NCBI RefSeq assembly: GCF_030758315.1
Contig: NZ_CP132336.1
Span: forward strand, 3,935,001 to 3,999,000
DNA from: Pararhizobium sp. IMCC3301
Lineage (GTDB): Bacteria; Pseudomonadota; Alphaproteobacteria; Rhizobiales; GCA-2746425
DNA length: 64,000 nucleotides
Direction: 5' to 3'
The notes beneath the pieces were generated by a model, which saw only the letters and a program-made list of their open reading frames with translations, was not told the DNA's origin and ran no database searches. Positions 46,576-56,396 of the stretch are shown here, one piece after another. Position 1 is the first letter of the stretch; the number at the start of each line of letters is the position of its first letter. The position numbers and the translations under genes are program-made.

Positions 46576-47847
46576 ATGAATGATCTGTCACCTGTGAGCA
46601 TCACAGCCAATGGCCGCGATTATGCCAGGCCGAAAGTGCCTGCCATCGCGATTTGCCTTGATGGCTGCGAACCGGCCTATCTGGACGCGGCGATTGCCGC
46701 CGGGTTGATGCCAACCCTGAAACGCATCAAGCAAAGTGGCACTGTGCGCATGGCACACAGTGTGATTCCAAGCTTCACCAATCCCAATAATCTGTCCATC
46801 GCGACCGGCCGTCCGCCATCGGTTCACGGCATTTGCGGCAACTTTCTTTACGATCCGGAGACCGGCGAGGAAGTGATGATGAATGACGTCAGATTCCTCC
46901 GGGCACCGACCGTATTCCAGGCCTGTTTTGATGCCGGACTGCGGGTCGCCATTGTCACTGCCAAAGACAAGCTGCGTGCGATGCTTGGCAATGGTCTGTC
47001 CTTCGGCGATGGAGCCATAACCGGTAATGGCAGGGCGATTTGCTTTTCCGCCGAAAAATCCGACACCACGACCATTGCCGAACATGGCATTGACAACGCT
47101 TCGGCCTATTTCGACCTTCCGGTGCCCGAGGTCTATTCCGCCGAGTTGTCGGAGTTCGTGTTTGCCGCCGGTGTCCGGCTTTTGAAGGATTTCAAACCGG
47201 ATCTGATGTATCTCACAACCACCGATTATGTGCAGCACAAATACGCGCCCGGCGTGCCCGAGGCGAATGTCTTTTATGAAATGTTTGACAGATATCTGAC
47301 TGAGCTCGATGCAGCAGGCGCAGCCATTGTGGTGACGGCTGATCATGGCATGAAGCCGAAACATCTCGCCAATGGCGAGCCTGCCGTGATCTATCTGCAG
47401 GACCTGCTTGATGACTGGCTTGGCGAGGCTGCCGCCCGTGTGATCCTGCCGATCACCGATCCCTATGTTGTGCATCACGGCGCGCTCGGCTCTTTCGCCA
47501 CCGCATATCTGCCGGCGGACACAAACGTTGAGGAGATCATCTCACGGCTCAGCCAAGTGGACCAAATTCTGCTGGTGGTCGACAAAAAGACCGCCTGCGA
47601 GCGGTTCGAACTGCCTGAAGATCGTATTGGCGACATTGTTGTCATTTCCGGCGAAAACATGACGCTTGGTACCAGTGCACATCGCCACGATCTGGCAGCG
47701 CTGGATGAACCGCTGCGCTCTCATGGCGGGCTGACAGAGCAGGAGGTTCCCTTTATCGTCAATCGTGTGCTGCCTGATTTGCCGGACGCGCCGGTTCTGC
47801 GCAACTTTGATGCCTTTCACTTTGCCTGCATGGCAGCCGCGTTGTAG
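46576..47847 (+). CDS. phnA: Phosphonoacetate hydrolase
   Basis: A 423-residue alkaline-phosphatase-superfamily enzyme that cleaves phosphonoacetate to acetate and phosphate. The metal-binding Asp is in AICLDGCEPAYLDAAI (about residue 29), the nucleophilic Thr in VIPSFTNPNNLSIATGRPPS (about residue 68), and further ligands occur in VVTADHGMKPKH and in SAHRHDLA. These match PhnA rather than general phosphodiesterases. It lies 65 bases after phnW with its own AGGAAAG site, and completes the pathway with phnY. Confidence 0.94.
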   Translation: MNDLSPVSITANGRDYARPKVPAIAICLDGCEPAYLDAAIAAGLMPTLKRIKQSGTVRMAHSVIPSFTNPNNLSIATGRPPSVHGICGNFLYDPETGEEVMMNDVRFLRAPTVFQACFDAGLRVAIVTAKDKLRAMLGNGLSFGDGAITGNGRAICFSAEKSDTTTIAEHGIDNASAYFDLPVPEVYSAELSEFVFAAGVRLLKDFKPDLMYLTTTDYVQHKYAPGVPEANVFYEMFDRYLTELDAAGAAIVVTADHGMKPKHLANGEPAVIYLQDLLDDWLGEAAARVILPITDPYVVHHGALGSFATAYLPADTNVEEIISRLSQVDQILLVVDKKTACERFELPEDRIGDIVVISGENMTLGTSAHRHDLAALDEPLRSHGGLTEQEVPFIVNRVLPDLPDAPVLRNFDAFHFACMAAAL

Positions 47848-47871
47848 AGCGCGCAGTTTCGGGACCAGATT

Positions 47872-49326
47872 ATGCTGAATACAAATTTTGAAATCCGTAA
47901 CGAGGCCATGCGCATTGGCGGCGAAAAAGTCTTCACAAAGGATCTGGTCGAGGTGCGCTATCCATACACCGATCAGGTCATCGGCACCGTGCCGGCCGGC
48001 ACTGCGGAACATGCCGCCCGCGCCTTCGAGATTGCCGCAGCGTACAAGCCGGTCCTGACCCGTTATGAACGCCAGCAGATCCTGTTTCGTGCCGCCGCGC
48101 TGATTGTCGAGCGGCGTGAGGAAATCGCCCACTGGCTGACGCTGGAGCTGGGCATCTGCAAACAGCATTCACTTTATGAAACCGGGCGGTCTTACGACGT
48201 CTTCATGCTCGCCGGCCAGCTTGCGATACTTGATGACGGGCAGATTTTCTCCTGTGATCTGACGCCCCACGGAAAAGACCGGAAAATCTATACCAAACGC
48301 GAACCGGTCAATGCCATTTCGGCGATCACCCCGTTCAATCATCCGCTGAATATGGTGGCGCACAAGATCGCTCCGTCGATTGCCACCAACAATTGCATGG
48401 TCTGCAAGCCGACCGAACTGACACCGCTCACCGCGCTGACCCTTGCCGATATCCTCTATGAGGCCGGATTGCCGCCTGAAATGTTTCAGATTGTCACCGG
48501 CATGCCGGCGGATATCGGCGATGAAATGATCACCAATGAGCATATCGACATCATTACCTTCACCGGTGGTGTGAAAGTCGGCAAAATGATTGCCGGCAAG
48601 GCGGGCTACAAACGCACCGCGCTGGAGCTGGGCGGCAATGATCCGCTGATCATTCTCGACGATCTGTCAGATGCCGATCTTGAAAAGGCGGCCACCATTG
48701 CCGTGGCCGGTGCCACTGGAAATTCCGGCCAGCGCTGTACTGCGGTGAAACGCATCCTGGCGCAGGAATCCATTGCTGACAGGCTGGTCGAACTGATTAC
48801 GCAGAAAGCCAAGGCGATCCGCTTTGGCGACCCGCAGGACCCGGAGACGCAACTGGGCTGTGTTATTCACGCGGCGGCAGCGGAAACCTTTGAGCGCCGG
48901 GTCTATGAAGCGGAAAAACAGGGTGCCAAAGTGCTCTATGATCCTGGCCGCAAAGGTGCGCTTCTGCCGCCGATTGTGGTCGATCATGTGCCTCACGACA
49001 GTGAACTGGTGTTTGAGGAGACCTTTGGTCCGATCATTCCCGTCGTGCGTGTTCCCGGCAATGATGAAGAGGTGATGCGGATTTCCAATTCCACCGAATT
49101 CGGTCTGTCTTCAGGTGTCTGTACCAATGATCTGAACCGGGCAATCGCTTATATCAACGGTCTCGAAGTTGGCACTGTCAACATTTGGGAGCAACCCGGA
49201 TACCGCATTGAAATGTCCCCCTTTGGCGGCATCAAGGATTCCGGCAATGGCGTCAAGGAGGGTGTATTGGAAGCCATGAAATTCTTCACGAATGTCAAGA
49301 CCTATTCGCTGCCATGGCCACGCTGA
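47872..49326 (+). CDS. phnY: Phosphonoacetaldehyde dehydrogenase
   Basis: A 484-residue aldehyde dehydrogenase oxidising phosphonoacetaldehyde to phosphonoacetate with NAD. The catalytic Cys is in [12 protein letters not shown] (about residue 290), the general-base Glu in [10 protein letters not shown] (about residue 255), and the Asn in ITPFNHPLN (about residue 158). Assigned as phnY because it lies 24 bases after phnA in the phnW-phnA-phnY arrangement known from rhizobia; by itself the sequence only says ALDH superfamily. Confidence 0.92.
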   Translation: MLNTNFEIRNEAMRIGGEKVFTKDLVEVRYPYTDQVIGTVPAGTAEHAARAFEIAAAYKPVLTRYERQQILFRAAALIVERREEIAHWLTLELGICKQHSLYETGRSYDVFMLAGQLAILDDGQIFSCDLTPHGKDRKIYTKREPVNAISAITPFNHPLNMVAHKIAPSIATNNCMVCKPTELTPLTALTLADILYEAGLPPEMFQIVTGMPADIGDEMITNEHIDIITFTGGVKVGKMIAGKAGYKRTALELGGNDPLIILDDLSDADLEKAATIAVAGATGNSGQRCTAVKRILAQESIADRLVELITQKAKAIRFGDPQDPETQLGCVIHAAAAETFERRVYEAEKQGAKVLYDPGRKGALLPPIVVDHVPHDSELVFEETFGPIIPVVRVPGNDEEVMRISNSTEFGLSSGVCTNDLNRAIAYINGLEVGTVNIWEQPGYRIEMSPFGGIKDSGNGVKEGVLEAMKFFTNVKTYSLPWPR

Positions 49327-49370
49327 CATGATGCGCCCGCTGTGGCGCTGGACGGTGGCGTAGCCCGACC

Positions 49371-50228
49371 ATGACGGGCCCGCCATCCTTATTTGCGCTC
49401 AGTCTTATTCTCACCGCTGCGGTCCTGCACGCCTCGTGGAACGCCATCATCAAGGGCTCCGCCGACCGGGCTTTGATGATGGGGCTGATCAATATGGGCC
49501 ATGGCGCCCTCGGCCTTGTCCTGATCATGCTGTATCTGCCACCGGTTGCTGCGGCCTGGCCCTTCATCATCGGCTCCACCTTCATCCATTTTTTCTATTA
49601 CTTCTTTTTACTGCGGGCCTATCGAACCGGCGATCTCAGCCAAGTCTATCCGATCGCACGCGGGGTCGCGCCGGTGTTGGTGGCCATCGGCGCGCAGATA
49701 TTTGCCGATGAGGTCCTGCCTCCGGTCGCCTGGGCCGGGATATTGCTGGTGTCTTTCGGAATCAGCATTCTGTTTTTCGGCCGCAGACACGCGCACGCCA
49801 ATCCTCAGGCTGTCGTCGCCGCAGTTCTGACAGGATTTGCCATCGCCTCCTATTCGGTTGTCGATGGTCTGGGAGTGCGGGCCTCGCAAAGCCCGCTGGG
49901 TTATATTGGCTGGCTGTTTCTGCTGGAATGCATTCCCGGTGCCTGGTTTATTCTCTACCGCCGCCGGGTGCTGAGTGCGGTGCGCTGGCGAACCATTCTT
50001 ATCGGTTTCGCCGGCGGGCTCGTCTCGGCCGTTGCCTATGGACTGGCGATTTATGCAAAAAGCCTGGCCAGCCTTGGCACCGTGTCGGCCATTCGCGAAT
50101 CCAGCGTTATCATTGCTGCGCTGATTGGCGTGATCTGGTTCAAGGAGCGCCCCTGGCAGTTGCGCCTGCTGGCTGCCTCTGTCGTTGCAGGCGGGGTGAT
50201 CTTACTGGCTTTGGGTGGCAGGCCTTAG
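49371..50228 (+). CDS. EamA/DMT-superfamily transporter
   Basis: A 285-residue membrane protein with about ten helices in two EamA repeats. The repeat pieces SLILTAAVLHASWNAIIKGS at the N-terminus and SVIIAALIGVIWFKERPWQL near the C-terminus are typical. It follows phnY by 44 bases and may belong to the phosphonate operon. Its 3' 480 bases reappear at 58691-59172 with about a dozen substitutions, in the same orientation; this copy is complete. Substrate unknown. Confidence 0.88.
   Translation: MTGPPSLFALSLILTAAVLHASWNAIIKGSADRALMMGLINMGHGALGLVLIMLYLPPVAAAWPFIIGSTFIHFFYYFFLLRAYRTGDLSQVYPIARGVAPVLVAIGAQIFADEVLPPVAWAGILLVSFGISILFFGRRHAHANPQAVVAAVLTGFAIASYSVVDGLGVRASQSPLGYIGWLFLLECIPGAWFILYRRRVLSAVRWRTILIGFAGGLVSAVAYGLAIYAKSLASLGTVSAIRESSVIIAALIGVIWFKERPWQLRLLAASVVAGGVILLALGGRP
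49731..50212 (+). repeat. Direct repeat, left copy (EamA 3' part)
   Basis: This segment matches 58691-59172 by eye at about 97 percent. Similarity begins abruptly at TGGG and ends just before the stop codons, which differ between copies. Confidence 0.92.
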
Positions 50229-50432
50229 CCCAGGGAATTCTCCAGGCAATTGAAGCATCTGACCCAAATAACTGATAAACTACGAATGTCCGCCCGCCGA
50301 CGATGTTGACCGTGTGTCGGTTCGCGATGCCGCCTGAGTGATCGACCGAAACAGCGCGCAAGGCACCGGTGGTTCCTCGTTGCCTTAGGCGCGCTGATGC
50401 GCAGTGCTACGGCGTGCCTTCGGGCGCATTCC

Positions 50433-52022
50433 TCAAGCGCGGCGAAGATAATCGGGCAGGGGCTCATTGCCGTTCAAAATGGCCGCGATTTTCTCTGCTT
50501 CGATCGGTGGGAAATGCGGCGCTACTACATCGGCGCGGGGAAGTCTTGCGGCCGCCTTGGTGCCGTCGACGCCTCCGGAGCCGATGCGGACATAGCGCTC
50601 GCCATCATTGGTGCGCGCCCGGAAGGCCCAGTCTGATTTTGCCCCCGGAGTATTTTTGACGAAAAGCCGCTGCGACTGGCTTTCAAGCACCCGCATCGCA
50701 ATATCATCTGGATCCCAGCCGTCCAGACAGATGTCAAGCAAACGGGCGAGAACCTGGCCTTGTGCCGGATCGTCAGCGAGGTTGGTGCGCTCGTCTGGAT
50801 CCTCCACCATATCGAACAGAAGCGGTGGTTGACCATGCGTGTAGATCAGTTTCCATTGCCCTTGCCGCACCATCCGCGCCGGAACACAGGGGCCGATTCC
50901 GGAATAATCCGAAATGGCTACATCGCGCCCGGTCCCGCCTTCGAGCAATGGCAGCAGGCTGACCCCGTCGCAGGGCAGATTCACCGTGCGGCTCCCGATG
51001 GCGGCAAATGTGGGCAGCAGATCGACGAGCGACACGACTTCGTCCTGCCGACCTGCGGGTATCCCCGGCCCGGCCATGATCAGGGGGACGCGAGCGGACC
51101 AGTCGAAGAAGCTCTGTTTGAACCACATGCCGCGTTCGCCCAGCATCTCACCGTGATCGGATGTGAAGACGATGACCGTGTTTTTGTCCTGTCCGGTCTT
51201 TTCGAGCGCCGAGACAAGTCTCCCGACCAGATCGTCGATGAAGATGATCATGCCGTAATAAGCGCGCCGGGCATGACGCAATGCATCTTCGGTCACCCGA
51301 TGCCGATGGCGGCCATGGGCAAAAAACAGCGCTTTCGAGAAGTAATCGAGATCCTCGAATGGAATCTTGCCCACCCGGGGCAGGTCCGGCTCGCCGGCTC
51401 GATCCCAGTAGTCCACGGCGCAGACGAAGGGTGTGTGTGGCGAGGTGAAGGAGGCAATCTGGAACCACGGACATCCGTCGTCGCGACGGGCCAGGTCAAA
51501 GATAGCCTGCTCCGCATTATAGCCCACTTCTTCGTCGTAATCCTCCTGCAAGGTGCGAATCGCGGAGCCGGCTTCCACGACACCATTCATTGCAGTGGCA
51601 GATGGCACGAACGACGCGCCTGCGGTCCAGTCGGCAACCCACTCGATTTCGGCCGGGTAGACATCGGTCGTGCGCCGTTCGTCAAAGCCGTGCATCTGGT
51701 CCGGACCGATGAAGTGCATCTTGCCGGTCAGCACTGTGTGATAGCCAGCGTTACGCATGTGATGCGCCATGGTTGGTTGCTGCGAAGTCAGTTCAGATCC
51801 GTTGTCCCACACGCCGATCGCAGGCGTAAGCCGGCCGCTCAGCATCGAGGCGCGCGACGGGACGCAGAGCGGATAGTTCGAATAGCAGTTTTCGAAGACA
51901 GTCCCTTTGTCCGCAAGGCGGTCGAGGTTCGGAGTAATCGAGGTCGAATTGCCATAAACCGCAAGCGCCTGTGCGGCCAGTTGGTCGGCCATGATCATCA
52001 ATATGTTCGGTTCGGTCGTCAT
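50433..52022 (-). CDS. Sulfatase, choline-sulfatase-like (formylglycine type)
   Basis: A 529-residue sulfatase. The metal-binding Asp is in MIMADQLAAQ (residue 13). The formylglycine precursor Cys53 is in the CVPSRASMLSGR motif. TGKMHFIGPDQMHGFDERRT is close to the BetC-type block, and the second metal site is TSDHGEMLGERGMWFK. No signal peptide is seen, as in BetC, so it probably acts in the cytoplasm. It is the last gene of the ROK-TRAP-receptor operon. The C-terminus is longer and unlike BetC, so its ester may differ from choline-O-sulfate. Confidence 0.9.
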   Translation of the reverse strand: MTTEPNILMIMADQLAAQALAVYGNSTSITPNLDRLADKGTVFENCYSNYPLCVPSRASMLSGRLTPAIGVWDNGSELTSQQPTMAHHMRNAGYHTVLTGKMHFIGPDQMHGFDERRTTDVYPAEIEWVADWTAGASFVPSATAMNGVVEAGSAIRTLQEDYDEEVGYNAEQAIFDLARRDDGCPWFQIASFTSPHTPFVCAVDYWDRAGEPDLPRVGKIPFEDLDYFSKALFFAHGRHRHRVTEDALRHARRAYYGMIIFIDDLVGRLVSALEKTGQDKNTVIVFTSDHGEMLGERGMWFKQSFFDWSARVPLIMAGPGIPAGRQDEVVSLVDLLPTFAAIGSRTVNLPCDGVSLLPLLEGGTGRDVAISDYSGIGPCVPARMVRQGQWKLIYTHGQPPLLFDMVEDPDERTNLADDPAQGQVLARLLDICLDGWDPDDIAMRVLESQSQRLFVKNTPGAKSDWAFRARTNDGERYVRIGSGGVDGTKAAARLPRADVVAPHFPPIEAEKIAAILNGNEPLPDYLRRA

Positions 52023-52060
52023 CTCGGCGGTTCCTTTCGGCAGGCCTCATTCCGCGGCAG

Positions 52061-52097
52061 AAAGGCCGTTCCCCCTGGAAGGCTGGGAGCGGCCCTT
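52061..52097 (-). terminator. Hairpin between TAXI receptor and sulfatase genes
   Basis: AAAGGCCG (52061-52068) and CGGCCCTT (52090-52097) pair along eight bases with one G-T pair. The hairpin starts 25 bases after the receptor stop (minus strand) and precedes the sulfatase ribosome site. Confidence 0.45.
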
Positions 52098-52121
52098 CGT
52101 TGTCGACGGGAACCCGTGTCG

Positions 52122-53111
52122 TCACGGCTTGGATGTGCGGGTCACGAATTCCTCGATGCCGGAGGCGCCAGCCTCGCGGTAGTAGCGCAATGCTCCAGGA
52201 TGCAGAGGGGCTTCGAATCCGGTCAGGATCGTGTTTAAGCTGACGCGGCCCCATGCCGGGTGGACGCCGGCCATATGGTCGAGGTTTTCCATGATCAGCT
52301 TGGTTGTCTCGTAGACGATATCTTCAGAGACGTCGGCGCGCACGACGAGGACATTGCCGAGCTGGTAGGATGGGATAGCCTCGATGTGGCCCTTGTAAGT
52401 GTTGGCAGGAATTTCTCCGCTCTGATAGGCGCCGCTGACCTTCTGTATGCGGTCAACGACATCCCCGGGGATAGGCAGGATCCGGATATCAGACGTCGAT
52501 TGCAGTTGCAGGAGCGGCGGCAGCGGATGCGTCCCGTTCCATACGAGGGCATCGATCTGGCCGTCCCCCAACATCTGTGCCATCTGACCGAGCGGCACGC
52601 GGAAGGCTTCGAAGTCAGATTCCGGGTTCAGCCCAACTGCCCCCATCAGGATTTCGGCATCGAGCATCGAAGTCCCCCCCGGTTGGCCGATCCCCACGCG
52701 CTTGGCGCGCAAATCCTCGAGGCTTTGAATGTCGCTCGACGCGGGGACAACGACATGTTGAAGGATCGGAGCGACCGAGAGCCAGGACATGATCTGGCCC
52801 GGCTCCTCGTCTGCGAAATCGCCAAGCGCGTTATATGCTTCATAGGCGAGTTTTGAGTTCGCGAATCCGGCCTCGATCTGCTTGTCCATCATCAGAGCGA
52901 CATTGGCGAGATAGCCCTTGGTGCCCTCCGCCGTGAACTCCACATTCTCCAGGTTGCGATTGGCGAGATCTGAGATGCCTGCGGCCCACTGATAGGCCGT
53001 ATTACCGATCGGATTGGAGCCGATCGAGATATAGGTCTTCTGTGCAAGCGCCGCAGTACCACTGGCGGCTGTGATCACCGCAGCTGCGGTCAGTCTGGTC
53101 AGCAGGTTCAT
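52122..53111 (-). CDS. TAXI-family TRAP transporter receptor
   Basis: A 329-residue receptor with a signal peptide ending about residue 23 (TAALA-QKT). The TAXI-type start is YISIGSNPIGNTAYQWAAGI, and AKRVGIGQPGGTSMLDAEIL lies at about residue 135. Its start overlaps the upstream permease stop by four bases (ATGA). The neighbouring sulfatase suggests that the ligand is a sulfate ester; TAXI receptors for such esters are not established to my knowledge. Confidence 0.92.
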   Translation of the reverse strand: MNLLTRLTAAAVITAASGTAALAQKTYISIGSNPIGNTAYQWAAGISDLANRNLENVEFTAEGTKGYLANVALMMDKQIEAGFANSKLAYEAYNALGDFADEEPGQIMSWLSVAPILQHVVVPASSDIQSLEDLRAKRVGIGQPGGTSMLDAEILMGAVGLNPESDFEAFRVPLGQMAQMLGDGQIDALVWNGTHPLPPLLQLQSTSDIRILPIPGDVVDRIQKVSGAYQSGEIPANTYKGHIEAIPSYQLGNVLVVRADVSEDIVYETTKLIMENLDHMAGVHPAWGRVSLNTILTGFEAPLHPGALRYYREAGASGIEEFVTRTSKP

Positions 53112-55036
53112 GATGTTCCTCCCTTTTTGCTGAGTTCTGGGTTTCGAATCGATTCAGTGTCCAGTGCGGGGCTTCGCGTCATCGCCTGCCATGTGAAGGA
53201 CAGGGCCATCAGAGCAAGGCCCGCAATATTGGTGATCCACCCCGGCTGGATCAGAAGCAGCGCCCCCACGAAGAGGATGGCGCGTTGAAACATGTTGGCC
53301 TTACCCCAGGCCCAACCCTGTACGGCACAGGCGAGCGCCATAGCGCCGATACAGGCGGTGACGGTCGCCAGAACGACAGAGCCGAGCGGGCCGTCGCCGA
53401 GCAGCCGGGCGTCGAAGACGAAGAAATAGGGTACGAGAAAGGCGACCAGGCCGTATTTGACGGCCGTCATCGCGATCCGCATCGGATTCTCCCCTGACAG
53501 CGCGGCGGCGGCAAAGGCAGCAAGTGCAACCGGCGGCGTGATTGCCGACAGCATCGCCGAATAGAACACGAAGAAATGCGCGGCGATGAGGCTGACGCCC
53601 ATTTCCACCAGTGCGGGCGCGGCGAGCGTCGCGACGAGGATATAGGCCGCTGCGGTCGGCAGGCCCATGCCGAGGATCAGCGACGCAGCCATTGTCAGCA
53701 ATAGGGCGATCATGAGATTGTTACCGGATAAAGTGACGATCAGTGAGGAGAATTTGAGGCCGAGTCCGGTCAGCGTCACAACGGCGATGATGATGCCGGC
53801 TGCTGCCGTTGCCATGGCGACCGGAAGCACGGCAGCGGTCGCGCTGCGGCAGATCGCGATGGCCTGGTGCGGCCCGATCCATGTGTGACGGCGCAGGCAG
53901 CTCAGCACGAACAATGTCACGATTGCCCAAAGCGAGGCGAACATCACCGAATATCCGACCGCGAGAAAACCGATGAAAGTCGGAATCGCGACCAGAACAT
54001 GACCTCGCTCGATCAGCGAGGCGCGGGCATCTGGCAATTCGGAGGTTGGCAGAGCCTTGAGTCCGGTGCGAAGCGCCTCAAGATGTACGGCCGAGAAGAC
54101 GGCAACGTAGAACAGCAGCGCCGGAATGATTGCCGCAACAGCAATTTCGCCATAGGCGGTTTCGGTGATATCGGCCATGAGAAAGGCTGCGGCTCCCATG
54201 ATCGGCGGCATCAATTGACCGCCGGTCGAGGCGACGGCCTCGATCGCGGCAGCGACGCGCGGATGGTAGCCGCCGCGTTTCATCAGTGGGATCGAAATCG
54301 TGCCGGTGGTCAGCACATTCGCGACGGCGGTGCCCGAGATCATCCCCATGAGGCTCGAGCCGACGACGGCGGCCTTCGCTGGTCCGCCGCGCGAACGTCC
54401 TGTCAGCGCCACGGCGATATCCATTAAGACACCGGTTGCCCCGGTGCCTTCCAGCATCGCACCCAGAATCACGATCAGGATGACGAAGGTGGCCGAGACG
54501 CCCAGGGGCGTGCCGAAGATCCCGTCGGCCCCCATATAGACCTGGCTCAGAACCCGCGGAAGATCGTAGCCGCGATGCGCGAGATCTCCGGGCAAAACCT
54601 GGCCGAAGATCGCGTAAATCAGGAAGACAAGTGCCAGAATCACCATTGACCAGCCGATTGTGCGTCGTGTGGCGTCGAGCAACAGAAATGTTGCCGCCCC
54701 GGCAATCCAGAGTTCGAACGGCAGGATCGCACCCCAGCGCGCTACGATTTCGTCGTAAAACACGACTTGGTAGTACACCGAGGAGACCGCCGCGACGCCG
54801 AAAGTCAAAGCCACCCAGCGTTTCCAACCGGTCGTGCGCGCGGCCGCCACGATATAGACGGCGGCAAGTGCCAGCGCCAGATGTGTGCCGCGCTGGATGA
54901 TGTCTACAAAGACTCCGAAGAATGCCGTCCAGAGCGCGAAACCGACGAGGCCCGCAGCGACGAGGTTCAGCGCCCAATCGAAGCGGCGGGGCAGGGACGC
55001 CTCGGGGGCATCATGAATGTCGGTCGGAAGGCTCAC
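53108..55036 (-). CDS. Fused TRAP transporter permease (TAXI-associated)
   Basis: A 642-residue fused permease with about 16 membrane segments. Core loops include VGSSLMGMISGTAVANVLTT, TGGQLMPPIMGAAAFLMADI and ASLILGMGLPTAAAYILVAT. It lacks the about 150-residue DUF3394 tail carried by the permease at 29310. It overlaps its neighbours on both sides by four bases, so receptor, permease and ROK regulator are translationally coupled. It forms the membrane channel for the TAXI receptor downstream. Confidence 0.93.
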   Translation of the reverse strand: MSLPTDIHDAPEASLPRRFDWALNLVAAGLVGFALWTAFFGVFVDIIQRGTHLALALAAVYIVAAARTTGWKRWVALTFGVAAVSSVYYQVVFYDEIVARWGAILPFELWIAGAATFLLLDATRRTIGWSMVILALVFLIYAIFGQVLPGDLAHRGYDLPRVLSQVYMGADGIFGTPLGVSATFVILIVILGAMLEGTGATGVLMDIAVALTGRSRGGPAKAAVVGSSLMGMISGTAVANVLTTGTISIPLMKRGGYHPRVAAAIEAVASTGGQLMPPIMGAAAFLMADITETAYGEIAVAAIIPALLFYVAVFSAVHLEALRTGLKALPTSELPDARASLIERGHVLVAIPTFIGFLAVGYSVMFASLWAIVTLFVLSCLRRHTWIGPHQAIAICRSATAAVLPVAMATAAAGIIIAVVTLTGLGLKFSSLIVTLSGNNLMIALLLTMAASLILGMGLPTAAAYILVATLAAPALVEMGVSLIAAHFFVFYSAMLSAITPPVALAAFAAAALSGENPMRIAMTAVKYGLVAFLVPYFFVFDARLLGDGPLGSVVLATVTACIGAMALACAVQGWAWGKANMFQRAILFVGALLLIQPGWITNIAGLALMALSFTWQAMTRSPALDTESIRNPELSKKGGTS

Positions 55037-56253
55037 CTTACTGCCCTTTTCTGCTTGGTCGCTGTCAGCGCGGCGATGTCAAATTGTGGCACCGCGACGA
55101 AGCGCTGGAAGGCCAGTCGCGCCGCAGCAGAAGCAGAATGCACGGTGTCGTGGCCGATCACGATCTCCACTTTGGAAGCTGATCGTTCCAGTTCAGCACA
55201 AAGCGCCCGGCTGTAGCGCTTGTCGCGCCCTAGCTGACCGGTGAGCAGTAGTTTCTCGGGCATGAGAAACTTCAGCAGCGGCGCCAGATGCTGCCCAAGG
55301 GCCTTGCCCGCATCGGAGATGGCCGCTGTGATTTCCGCCCTATCAGATGCAAGTGCCTCGCGCAGATTCGCCTCCTCCTGAGGAAGCGTGATCGCATCCG
55401 TCGAAATCGGGTGAGCTCGCCCGATGCGGCGCAGGACAGACCGACCCGACGCAACGGTGTTCAGACACCCCGATTTCCCGCAGATGCAGGGAAGATGACC
55501 ACCCTCCGCAGGCAGATGCCCGATCTGCCCCGCAGTATTATCATGTCCCGCGAGAATCCTGCTTCCGGTCAGAACCGCGCTACCGAGATTCTGGGCCGCG
55601 CGCACGATGAAGGCGTTCTGACAGCCAGCAATTGCGCCGTACCGCGCCTCGGATAATATGATGGCGCGACTGGAGTTTTCCACATCGACCGGCCATGGCA
55701 GACGATCCGTGAGCCCGGCGAGCACATCGACGTTCGACCATCCCAGATACGGCGCATCGACCATGACGTGCCCGCCACTGTCGAAATAGCCGGCGAGGGC
55801 AACCACAGCGCCCAGCACGGGTACGCCGGAGGTGTCCTCCGCAATCAGATCGCACGCGGCCGCCGTGCATTCGTCGAGGACCCGGTCGGCGTCAGCGATG
55901 TTGCTGAAGTGTAACGGCGTTCGCACCACCTCGTCACCGCAAAGATCCGAGAGCTGGACGCTGGCATTGAAGGGCAGGATCGAAATCCCGACAAGTCGCC
56001 CGCCCGAGGGGTTGAGTTTAAGCTGCGTGCGGCGCGGTCCGCGCACGCCCTTCTTGGCAATGGCCGCGCCTTCGACCACCAGACCCGCTTCGATAAGTTC
56101 TGACACAATACGGCTGACCGCCGCGACGGTGAGCGCCATACGCACAGCAAGTGTGGTGCGGTCCAGCCCCGGTTCGCGGGACAATAGATCAAGAATGCGG
56201 GCGCGATTTACGCCACCGCGCAGAAGGTCTTTGGATACACCCGAATAAGCCAT
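55033..56253 (-). CDS. ROK-family transcriptional regulator
   Basis: A 406-residue ROK repressor-type protein. The N-terminal HTH (about residues 12-70) is LLRGGVNRARILDLLSREPG followed by TTLAVRMALTVAAVSRIVSE. The ROK domain carries the zinc motif GHLPCICGKSGCLNTVASG (about residues 250-268). ROK proteins respond to sugars or sugar-like compounds. It is the first gene of the operon, overlapping the permease start by four bases, so it presumably regulates itself with the transporter and sulfatase. Confidence 0.92.
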   Translation of the reverse strand: MAYSGVSKDLLRGGVNRARILDLLSREPGLDRTTLAVRMALTVAAVSRIVSELIEAGLVVEGAAIAKKGVRGPRRTQLKLNPSGGRLVGISILPFNASVQLSDLCGDEVVRTPLHFSNIADADRVLDECTAAACDLIAEDTSGVPVLGAVVALAGYFDSGGHVMVDAPYLGWSNVDVLAGLTDRLPWPVDVENSSRAIILSEARYGAIAGCQNAFIVRAAQNLGSAVLTGSRILAGHDNTAGQIGHLPAEGGHLPCICGKSGCLNTVASGRSVLRRIGRAHPISTDAITLPQEEANLREALASDRAEITAAISDAGKALGQHLAPLLKFLMPEKLLLTGQLGRDKRYSRALCAELERSASKVEIVIGHDTVHSASAAARLAFQRFVAVPQFDIAALTATKQKRAVR

Positions 56254-56285
56254 TTAATGTTCGCTCTTGACGTTGGCATAAATAA

Positions 56286-56298
56286 TTACTTAAAGTAA
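56286..56298. promoter_or_regulatory. Dyad TTACT-N3-AGTAA, candidate ROK operator
   Basis: A 5+3+5 palindrome in the AT-rich stretch 33 bases upstream of the ROK start. AT-rich dyads in this position are typical ROK targets. The gap also separates the operon from the GMC stub and second sulfatase. Confidence 0.4.
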
Positions 56299-56396
56299 GC
56301 AAATATAAAACCCGATGTCAATGAGCTAAAGTGAAAGCGGGTGATACGCACTGGTGAGATTTAGTTCGCACGTGCCTCCAGAGTGACCTGCCCAGC

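Noticed and set aside
50760-52238. Plus-strand 492-codon open frame opposite the sulfatase
   Set aside because: It is antisense to a sulfatase with all catalytic motifs and has no recognisable domain.
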